A stretch of DNA of 64,000 nt from Candidatus Schekmanbacteria bacterium (GTDB taxonomy: Bacteria; CSSED10-310; JACPHN01): positions 1 to 64,000 of the forward strand of contig JACPHN010000096.1 of assembly GCA_016188575.1 (NCBI GenBank), given 5' to 3'. Under the pieces are notes generated by a model, which was not told the origin of the DNA, made no database searches, and saw only the letters and a program-made list of their open reading frames with translations. Every line of letters begins with the position of its first letter. Position 1 is the first letter of the stretch. This document shows positions 50,800 through 58,089 of this stretch, piece by piece. A program made the position numbers and the translations under genes.

Positions 50800-50886
50800 C
50801 GATCGGGTCTGTAACGGATGGTGGATTCAGGAGCCTGGAGCACCTGGCAGCCAGCGAGTGCCGGCGATATGCTACTAGCACTCGCC

Positions 50887-52050
50887 ATGGCAGTCACCCA
50901 TACGAATCGCAAGGGCAAGATCTACACCCTTTGTCGGTCGCCGCGGGCGGCGCGCACCGGCAAGGTCCGGCACCACTTCGCGCTATCGAGCGACGAAGGC
51001 ATCGCCTGCGATTTCATGCCGGAAGGCTTCGAGGTCAGCGAGAGCCCCAACGGCCTCATTTCGCTGGCGAAGGCCCGGCCGAAGCTCGTCCGCTCCGAAG
51101 AAGCACGGCTGGTCGACGAGCCGCTTGTCAAACACCCGCAGTCGCACCGGTTCCGCGTCCACGTGGCGGCCGATCGCAACGAGATCCACGAGAGCACGGC
51201 CTCCGATCTCAACGGGCAGCTCACGGTGGTGCCGAATGCACGCCCCTCCTACGAACGGACCTATCACGCTCTCTTGACTACGGCCGACCTCGGTGGTCTC
51301 TGGCAACTCGTCCGGCAGACGGGGGTCGCAGCGCAGTATCATCTCGAGGAGATGCGCCTCGAGCGAGACGAGGAAGGCTTTCCCTATCTCGTGTGCCGGC
51401 AGGAGACGCCCACCAAGGAGCGCGTCGGGTACGTCGCCATGTGGATTGGGGTCTTCGTCGACCCAAGATCGCTGCTTCCCGGCTATCACCACAGCGAGCT
51501 CTATGTCCCCTTCGTCGTCCTGCCGCGGCACTTCGACGAACGCCTGACCGGCGACCCTCGGGTTGCCGTCGGTCACGAAGTGCTGCACGTCAAGGACGTG
51601 GTTGCGCTCATCGAGCGAGATCCGAGCTACTTGCCCCGCATGCGTGAGCTCGCGATCAACAACCTCGAGGATCCCCGGCGGCTGGGCGACAGCGTCGAGT
51701 TCGAGGTGTTCAGGGTGTTCCATTTCGAGGCTCGTGCGCTGGCGACGGAGTACGCGATTGGCGAGAATACGATCCGGATCCCGGTTCTGTTTCTCGTCAT
51801 ATCGTACCGCTGCGCGTCGCGACAGCAGTATCTCGAGCTGATGCTGGCCAACGCGGTCGTGAACCTGTGGGATGAGTACGAGCGTAAGCTCGCCGACCGG
51901 ACCGATGAGCTGCGCGGCCACTTCGATCGGGCGTTGGCCATGTTCGGGACAGACGTTTTCGGTGACCGCGTCACGCTCGCGCACATCGAGGAGCTCTGCC
52001 GCGGTTTCTGGCGGGAGCTCCCTGCCTACTTGGGGCGCGCACGGAAGTAG
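50887..52050 (+). CDS. Hypothetical protein upstream of BREX
   Basis: 387 residues from ATG 50887 (MAVTHTNRKGKIYTLC). The opening pattern, in which a short strand pair is followed by HHFALSSDEGIACDFMPEGF, EVSESPNGLISLAKARPKLV and EEARLVDEPLVK, resembles an uncharacterised family that I know only as scattered hypothetical proteins. The rest is strand/helix mixed, with DPRRLGDSVEFEVFRVFHFE and a helical end. No nuclease or ATPase motif is visible. It points toward the BREX genes but a 467-bp gap separates them, so membership in the system is uncertain. Confidence 0.75.
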   Translation: MAVTHTNRKGKIYTLCRSPRAARTGKVRHHFALSSDEGIACDFMPEGFEVSESPNGLISLAKARPKLVRSEEARLVDEPLVKHPQSHRFRVHVAADRNEIHESTASDLNGQLTVVPNARPSYERTYHALLTTADLGGLWQLVRQTGVAAQYHLEEMRLERDEEGFPYLVCRQETPTKERVGYVAMWIGVFVDPRSLLPGYHHSELYVPFVVLPRHFDERLTGDPRVAVGHEVLHVKDVVALIERDPSYLPRMRELAINNLEDPRRLGDSVEFEVFRVFHFEARALATEYAIGENTIRIPVLFLVISYRCASRQQYLELMLANAVVNLWDEYERKLADRTDELRGHFDRALAMFGTDVFGDRVTLAHIEELCRGFWRELPAYLGRARK

Positions 52051-52517
52051 CGCCCCGCGAGCGGGTGAAGGTGGCATTCGGGCGCGGCATCGAGCACGAA
52101 CCCTGTCGGAATTTCTGTCGAGAGGGGGCTACCGGGGCTTCTGCCGATCTCTCCGATCCGACGACCTCGCCCCGTCACTTGAGGGCTGAGGCCTGCGGTG
52201 GTACTGTGTCGTGCCGGAGAGGGGAGTCGTTTCCGCGGAGTGCTTGGGGTTGACCACTTGTCCATGTGTCATTGTCCGAGTGTGAGGATTTGATTCTGAG
52301 AGGGGGACGCCAGGCGTCGGTGGGGAATGCCGCTAGCCACCTCGGTGGCGGCGGGGACTTCATCTACCGCCGGATCGAGAGACGGCGCGCCCCGCGAAGC
52401 GAATCAGTCGGCTGTAGAAGCTCAAGCTCCTCGCGGTGGATGACCAGGTCTATAGGGGCGGGTACTGCGGATCGATCCTCGGTGGATGATAACCAGCCCA
52501 AGCAGAAGAAGTAGCCC
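52051..52517 (+). other. Leader region of the BREX operon
   Basis: No recognisable gene. An 82-codon frame (52266-52514) shows no family pattern and is probably chance. GGTTGACCACTTGTCC near 52250 offers a possible -35 without a good -10. Local composition is somewhat lower in GC than the flanks. brxA has no strong ribosome site before ATG 52518. Confidence 0.4.
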
Positions 52518-53318
52518 ATGGTGAGCGAGTCTCGCCCGACCGACGAACCTGCGCTGCGGTTGCCTGGCCTCACGCCCACCGCGCCGTACACGTCGAGGCT
52601 GTCGGCACGCTCCGCTCTCTACACGGAACTGCGGCTCCTGCTCGACGCGCGCGATCACGCCCTCTCCTCCGGCGAGTACCGCTCGCTCGTCGTCGAGGAG
52701 AACTGCCTCGCACGCGGGTCTGTCTCAGCGCGGAAGAAGCTGTGGAAAGAGCTCCGTGGGCGGTACCGCCTTGATGCCGCAGACCCTCTGTTCGCAGCGT
52801 TTTGGCGGGAGTGGAGGCAAAGTGAAGCCGAGCCCGAGCGCGACATGACTGCCTACGTCCTGTTTGCATTGAACGACCGACTGGTCACCGACCTCGGCAC
52901 CGAGTGGCTGTTCCCATTGCTGCGACGAGCGCCTGCCGAGGTGCGCGTCGGGGATGTGCGAGCGTATCTCGGGCGCGTCCGGCAGCACCCCGAGGTTGCC
53001 AGGTGGTCTGAAGAGACCACCTTGGCGGTGGCGCAGAAGTACTGCGCCAGCATCCGCGACTTCGGCATGGCGAGGGGCACAATCCGGAAGGTTTCGGTAC
53101 GCCCGGCACTTTACGGTAGTCCTGTTCGGTTGCTCGTTCGCGCGCTGCGCATGGTCGGAACGTCGCCCCTCGCACTCGTGCAGGCTCCGATTTTCCGGTT
53201 GCTCGGCGTGGACACGACCGAGGTCGTTGATGCGCTCGGTGAGCTGAACCGTACAGGCGCGCTCCTGTTCCGCATGCAGGGCGACGTTGTCGAGCTCGAT
53301 CTGCCGGAGGCCGCCTGA
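52518..53318 (+). CDS. brxA: BREX protein BrxA (DUF1819)
   Basis: 266 residues. BrxA is a small DNA-binding-like protein conserved in BREX phage-defence systems. Family features are the N-terminal YTSRLSARSALYTELRLLLD, then NCLARGSVSARKKLWKELRG, DMTAYVLFALNDRLVTDLGT and SEETTLAVAQKYCASIRDFG. The stop overlaps the next start by one base (TGATG). With brxB and brxC in the usual order, it fixes the identity of the locus. Confidence 0.93.
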   Translation: MVSESRPTDEPALRLPGLTPTAPYTSRLSARSALYTELRLLLDARDHALSSGEYRSLVVEENCLARGSVSARKKLWKELRGRYRLDAADPLFAAFWREWRQSEAEPERDMTAYVLFALNDRLVTDLGTEWLFPLLRRAPAEVRVGDVRAYLGRVRQHPEVARWSEETTLAVAQKYCASIRDFGMARGTIRKVSVRPALYGSPVRLLVRALRMVGTSPLALVQAPIFRLLGVDTTEVVDALGELNRTGALLFRMQGDVVELDLPEAA

Positions 53319-53857
53319 TGCAGCCGATGTTCGAGGCCCTGCTCGAGCTGCTGAAGGAGCCCGTGCGACTCGATCGGGGGGTCAAGACGGACAACTCGAT
53401 CCTGCTCGTCTACCCCCCGGAGAAAGAGCTCGACTTCCGCGAGCAACTCGTCGACGGCTGCTTTCCCGCGCTCGAGGCGCAGGGGTCCCAGTTTCATGCG
53501 CTCGATCTGACCGGCTTCATGTTCGACGGGTTGAGCGACGATGCCGTCGCGTCCCTCCGGGAGGAGGAGCTCGACGACTATCGGTGGATGTTGCAAGGGC
53601 TCTCCAAGCGCGTCGAGGCCTCGCTGAAAGCACACTTGAAGACGCTGGCAGGACAGCGGCCCGGTGGCAACGTCGTGGTCTACGGCACGGTCGCCTTGTA
53701 TCCGCTGGTTCGCTTCGGCGAGGTTCTCCGTGACATGCGCGACCTTCATGCTCGGATCGCGGTGGCGTTTCCCGGCGAGGAACGCGGCGGTAGGCTGCAC
53801 TTCATGAGCCAGCCTGACGGCGGCAACTACCTCGCCGTCAAGCTCTTCTGGCGGTGA
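53318..53857 (+). CDS. brxB: BREX protein BrxB (DUF1788)
   Basis: 179 residues, close to the family norm of ~200. NSILLVYPPEKELDFREQLV, the central DLTGFMFDGLSDDA and the C-terminal AVAFPGEERGGRLHFM with NYLAVKLFWR are DUF1788 signatures. Exact role unknown; required for BREX in tested systems. It is tightly coupled to brxA (TGATG) and its stop overlaps a possible GTG start of brxC. Confidence 0.93.
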   Translation: MQPMFEALLELLKEPVRLDRGVKTDNSILLVYPPEKELDFREQLVDGCFPALEAQGSQFHALDLTGFMFDGLSDDAVASLREEELDDYRWMLQGLSKRVEASLKAHLKTLAGQRPGGNVVVYGTVALYPLVRFGEVLRDMRDLHARIAVAFPGEERGGRLHFMSQPDGGNYLAVKLFWR

Positions 53858-53895
53858 CCCTTGCCCAGGACGAACGAGACCCGGAGAACGCAACG

Positions 53896-56800
53896 ATGAC
53901 TACCGTTCGAGACCTCATCCAGCGTGACATCGGCGTGAAAGTCGAGGGCGTGGTCAAGGTCTTCGACCATGCTGCGCTCGCCACCGAAATGCGGGAGTAC
54001 GTCGTCACCGACAAGATCGAGGATGAGCTCAAGCGCATCTTCGATAGCTTCACGCGGGTCAGCGAGACGCTGCGCCGCGGCGGACCCGCGCGAGACGTCA
54101 TGGGTATCTGGGTATCGGGCTTCTTCGGCTCCGGCAAGTCGCACTTCGCCAAGGTCCTCGGCCACATATTTCAGAACACGCAGCTCGGCGACGACGGGAC
54201 GGAACGCTGCATCGACGCGTTCGTCAAGCACCTCTCCGACACGGCACGCGGATGCGACATTCGCCTGCGCCTCGGCGAGATCAAGCTGAACACCGAGACG
54301 CGCGTGGTCTTCTTCGAGATCAAGAGCCGCCAGCCTTACGGCAGACCCGAGTCCGCCGGCGAGATCATCCTCTCCGAGTTTTACCGGTTCATCGGCTACT
54401 CCGAGAACCTCTACGTCGCAGCGCTCGAGCGGGGTCTCGAGCGCCGCGGTCTGCTCGGCAAGCTCGAGGCCGAGTTCGAGAAGCAGTTCGGAGTCCCTTG
54501 GCGCAACGCGGCCGGACGTGACGACACTTCGACCGTCCGAAGCCGCCTCGCCGCGGTTCTCCCGGCCGTGGCTCCGGCCGATTACCCGGACCAGAAGGCT
54601 GCGACCCAGGGGCTCAAGGACGCGTTTCATCTGAGCTGGCTCACGCCGGAGAAGATCGCGGACGAGCTCGTCGCGTGGGTGGACGCGCAGAAGCCGACCG
54701 GCGGCAAGGCCGCCCACCTGGTCTTCGTGGTCGACGAGATGGGCACCTTCATCGGCGATTCCAACGACCGAATCAGCGAGCTCAACAGTCTGGCCGAGAT
54801 GATCGGCAACAAGGGCAAGGGCAAGGTCTGGCTCATCGTGACCAGCCAGCAGGATCTGGAGAAGGTGGTCGACCGCACAAACTTCCAGCCGGCGCTCGTC
54901 GGCCGTCTCAACGCCCGCTTCGAGCTGAAGCCGCACCTCATCTCCGACGAGATCAACAAGGTCGTCTCGGAGCGCATCCTGAAGAAGAGGCCAGCGCTCG
55001 AAAACATCCTCCGCGAGCTCTACAGGATGCATGAAGGTCCGATCGCCCAGCTTGCCGACCTGAAGGCCAGTCGCCACCTCGGCGCGCTGAACGAGCGCGC
55101 CTTCATCGACGCATATCCGCTCCTCCCGCACCAGATCCGGCTCGCTCAAGACATCTTCGAAGCGCTCTCGGGTTTCCGCATCTCCGGCGGCGTCCGTTCC
55201 ATGATCTCGGTCGTCATGGAGACGCTCCAGGACGTCGCGGGCGAGGATGTCGGCGTCCTTGTCGGTTTTGATCAGATCTTCGACGCTGTCGAAAACGACC
55301 TCCTGTCTCAGGAGTACCTGGGGGCCTCCGGCGTGCGGGCGATCTACGAATCCGACGAACGGGTGCCTGGCACGCCCATCGCGCCCGCGCGCGTGCTGAA
55401 GGTCCTCTGGCTGCTGCAGCGGGTCACGTGGGTTCCTCGCGTTCCGGAGACGATCGCCAAGCTGCTCGTGCGCGACCTGGTCACCGACGTGCCCGCGCTC
55501 CGCGAGATGGTGGAGAAAACCCTCGCTGCCATCCAGGCCGCCGGGTACGTCTCTCGTGACGAGGCGACGGGTGAGTGGAAGTTCCTCAATGAGCGCGAGC
55601 GGTCCATCGAGCAGGCGATCCAGGAGATGGTGCGCCCGGGAGGGCCGCGCAGCATCAGCCTGGCCGCCGTACGGCGGACCTCCCAGCAGATGGGCAAGGA
55701 GGACCTCCTCACCAAGAAGAGGCTGGCCAACTTCGCGGTTGCATACGGCGCGACGAGGGTGCCGTTCGGCTATGGGGTTCGTGTCGACGGGGAGGCCGTC
55801 GATACGGGGCCGGAGCTTGAAGTCCAGTTCATCTCACCGCTCGCTCCAGGCAGGTCCAGTGAGATCGAGGAGGTCCGGCGCCAGAACCAGGCGGGCGGCG
55901 TGAAGGGGCGCACCGTGTGGTGGGTCGCGGAGGCGCCCAAGGCGCTGGAGGCCCGGCTCAAACGCTACGAGGCCCTGGTCAAGGTCACGGGCGACAAGCG
56001 GTTCGTGGACGACACATCGAGCGACACTCAGGACGCGCTGTCCGAAAAGCGCAAGGAGCGCGACGAGCTCCGGGGCGCCCTCGTGCGCGACATCGAGCGG
56101 GCATTCCAGCGGGGGACGGTCTTCTACGGCGGCCAGGAGATCGACCTCGAAGGCGGGTCCGACTTGAAGGAGCCCGTCGCGAAGGCGCTCACGGCGGTGA
56201 TCCCAAACGTGTACCCGCGCTTCGCGATCGCCGACAAGCCTTTCGACTTCGCCAAGCAGCTCAAGGCAGTTCTGAACCCGGCGACCTCGAACCTCTCTGC
56301 TGTCGCGCCCGACCTGGACCTGTTCGACACGCAGGGTAGCCTTCAACGCGACGCCGCGCTCGTCGGCCAGGTCCTCGAGGTGCTGCGCGACATCGAGGAC
56401 GAGGGCGTCGAGCCGGCCGGCGCTGCCCTCCTCGACGCCAAGGAGGCCAAGGGGTTCAAGGGCTTCTGTCGCGCTCCGTTCGGCTGGCCGGACGAGCTCG
56501 TTCGTCTGGTCCTCGCCGCCTGCTTCCGTGCCGGGGCGATTTATCTCGAGCGCCAGTCCGGCGCCGGCCCCGCGCCGGTCTACGATTACAAGGGCAGCGA
56601 TGACTACTTCGCGAAGGTCAACACCTTCAAGAAGATCCTCCTTCGCGTCGCCGAGACGAGCCTCTCCATCGAGCAGATCAAGCAGGCAAGCAAGGCGCTG
56701 ATCGGCCTGGGCGTGAACGGCATCCCCGAATCGGGCAACGCTATCGCTGGCGCGGTCCGCGAGCTCGGCGCCGTCCTGAAGATCGGGTTCGATGAGGCGA

Positions 56801-57627
56801 GGCTGCGCTCCCAACAGGGCTTGCCCATGCCAGATGCCGTGCTCGGCGCCGAGGCGGTCCTCGCTGGACCGACGACGGCCTCGGACCCGACTGTGTGCGT
56901 CACCTCATTCCTGAAGGTCGCAGCGCAGTGGAAAGCACTGAGCGACGGGCTGAAGGAGCTGCGCACCTTCCTCGATGCGAACCGGCACAAGGACTTCGAG
57001 CTCTCGCGGAAGCTCGACGAGCTGGCGGCGAACCACCCGCTGCCCGAATCCCATGCAAAGGCGAACGCGCTCGACCAGGCGCGCAGGGACATGGCGGCCA
57101 TCGCGGCCGCGAAGGAGGTCATCGGCCGCTGGCCCGACTACCGCAACGCCTTCGAGAAGGCGTTCGCCGCGTACCGCGATGCCTACGTGGCGGCGCACGA
57201 GGATGTTCGCGTGCAGGCCGAGGCTACCGTGAGCGCCGTCTGGAGCGGCGCGGCGTGCGCCAACGCACCGGCGGACCAGCGCGACACCGTCGTTGACCGG
57301 GTCTTCGGCCCGGGGCGGGTCTGTCACTACGCTCCCCTCTCGGTGTCGTCCGTCCCTAGCCTGCTCGACGCGGCCGGCCGGCGAAGCCTGACGTCGCTCG
57401 CCCAGGCGTTGGTCGCCCTGCCTGGCTACCGTGCCCAGGTCGAGGCCGAGCTCCGCGAGCTCGTCGCCCCGCCGCCGCCCCCGGACGAGCAAGTTTACGA
57501 GTGGCGTCCCGCGGACCTGATGGGCCGCCGCTTCAAGACCGAGGGCGAGGTCGACGACGCGCTGGGCGCGATCGCCGACGAGCTGAAGACGCGGATCCGC
57601 AAGGGCTTCACGGTGGTCGTGAAGTGA
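53896..57627 (+). CDS. brxC: BREX protein BrxC, large P-loop ATPase
   Basis: 1243 residues from ATG 53896, chosen because GGAG lies 9 bp upstream and BrxC proteins typically begin near MTTVRDLIQRDI; a GTG at 53854 overlapping brxB would add 14 residues. Walker A is GFFGSGKSHF (75-84) and Walker B is VFVVDEMGTF (near 276), giving an AAA+-like ATPase. The long helical remainder carries DUF6079-type blocks such as GGVRSMISVVMETLQDVAGE and KGFKGFCRAPFGWPDELVRL. BrxC is essential for BREX phage exclusion and probably moves on or senses DNA. The frame is intact. Confidence 0.95.
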   Translation: MTTVRDLIQRDIGVKVEGVVKVFDHAALATEMREYVVTDKIEDELKRIFDSFTRVSETLRRGGPARDVMGIWVSGFFGSGKSHFAKVLGHIFQNTQLGDDGTERCIDAFVKHLSDTARGCDIRLRLGEIKLNTETRVVFFEIKSRQPYGRPESAGEIILSEFYRFIGYSENLYVAALERGLERRGLLGKLEAEFEKQFGVPWRNAAGRDDTSTVRSRLAAVLPAVAPADYPDQKAATQGLKDAFHLSWLTPEKIADELVAWVDAQKPTGGKAAHLVFVVDEMGTFIGDSNDRISELNSLAEMIGNKGKGKVWLIVTSQQDLEKVVDRTNFQPALVGRLNARFELKPHLISDEINKVVSERILKKRPALENILRELYRMHEGPIAQLADLKASRHLGALNERAFIDAYPLLPHQIRLAQDIFEALSGFRISGGVRSMISVVMETLQDVAGEDVGVLVGFDQIFDAVENDLLSQEYLGASGVRAIYESDERVPGTPIAPARVLKVLWLLQRVTWVPRVPETIAKLLVRDLVTDVPALREMVEKTLAAIQAAGYVSRDEATGEWKFLNERERSIEQAIQEMVRPGGPRSISLAAVRRTSQQMGKEDLLTKKRLANFAVAYGATRVPFGYGVRVDGEAVDTGPELEVQFISPLAPGRSSEIEEVRRQNQAGGVKGRTVWWVAEAPKALEARLKRYEALVKVTGDKRFVDDTSSDTQDALSEKRKERDELRGALVRDIERAFQRGTVFYGGQEIDLEGGSDLKEPVAKALTAVIPNVYPRFAIADKPFDFAKQLKAVLNPATSNLSAVAPDLDLFDTQGSLQRDAALVGQVLEVLRDIEDEGVEPAGAALLDAKEAKGFKGFCRAPFGWPDELVRLVLAACFRAGAIYLERQSGAGPAPVYDYKGSDDYFAKVNTFKKILLRVAETSLSIEQIKQASKALIGLGVNGIPESGNAIAGAVRELGAVLKIGFDEARLRSQQGLPMPDAVLGAEAVLAGPTTASDPTVCVTSFLKVAAQWKALSDGLKELRTFLDANRHKDFELSRKLDELAANHPLPESHAKANALDQARRDMAAIAAAKEVIGRWPDYRNAFEKAFAAYRDAYVAAHEDVRVQAEATVSAVWSGAACANAPADQRDTVVDRVFGPGRVCHYAPLSVSSVPSLLDAAGRRSLTSLAQALVALPGYRAQVEAELRELVAPPPPPDEQVYEWRPADLMGRRFKTEGEVDDALGAIADELKTRIRKGFTVVVK

Positions 57628-57634
57628 ACGGAGA

Positions 57635-58057
57635 ATGAACCACCAAGGCACCAAGACACCAAGAGGGACATTTGAGGAGGTCCCTGAATCCACGGATCGA
57701 GTGGCTCACCAAGTGGTCGACGCAGCTTACAGGGTGCATACGACGCTTGGTCCCGGGCTCTTGGAGGCAGTGTACGAGGTCTGCCTCGCTCATGAGCTGA
57801 CCAAGCGCGGGCTGAAGGTATTGCGTCAGGTCAGTCTTCCGGTCGTCTACGACGGCCAGCAGCTCGACGCCGGGTTTCGAATCGACTTGCTGGTCGAGCA
57901 CTGTGTCATCGTCGAGTTGAAGGCGATTGAGAGTCTGCTGCCGGTCCACAAGGCCCAGGTCCTGGCCTACTTGAAGTTGTCTGGGCATCGGTTGGGTTTG
58001 CTCATCAACTTCAACGTTCCGTTGATCAAGAACGGCATCGTGAGGCTGGCCCTATGA
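57635..58057 (+). CDS. GxxExxY protein (PD-(D/E)xK fold), inserted in the BREX operon
   Basis: 140 residues. AAYRVHTTLGPGLLEAVYEV has the GxxExxY motif, and GFRIDLLVEHCVIVELKAIE gives the Asp and ELK of a PD-(D/E)xK nuclease-like core; LGLLINFNVPLIKNGIVRL is the family C-terminus. Role unknown. It lies between brxC and pglX, where BREX loci have no such gene. The first residues (NHQGTKTPRGT) translate the left end of a 21-bp inverted repeat that recurs just past its stop, so gene plus repeats look like one mobile unit. The stop overlaps pglX (ATGA). Confidence 0.92.
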   Translation: MNHQGTKTPRGTFEEVPESTDRVAHQVVDAAYRVHTTLGPGLLEAVYEVCLAHELTKRGLKVLRQVSLPVVYDGQQLDAGFRIDLLVEHCVIVELKAIESLLPVHKAQVLAYLKLSGHRLGLLINFNVPLIKNGIVRLAL

Positions 58058-58089
58058 GCCCCTCCCGGGTGTCTTCGTGCCTTGGTGGT
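57639..58089. mobile_element. Cassette with inverted repeats around the GxxExxY gene
   Basis: 57639-57659 and the reverse complement of 58069-58089 match at 20 of 21 positions; both contain CACCAAGGCAC and AAGACAC. The 451-bp unit contains only the GxxExxY gene. Its left repeat lies in that gene's start region and its right repeat inside the first codons of pglX. Related single copies sit inside pglX. Such CACCAAG repeats are often seen near GxxExxY genes in other genomes. Confidence 0.75.

Noticed and set aside
52266-52514. 82-codon frame just before brxA as a BREX regulator
   Set aside because: No helix-turn-helix or WYL pattern, no ribosome site, and biased Arg/Ser composition typical of chance frames in GC-rich DNA.
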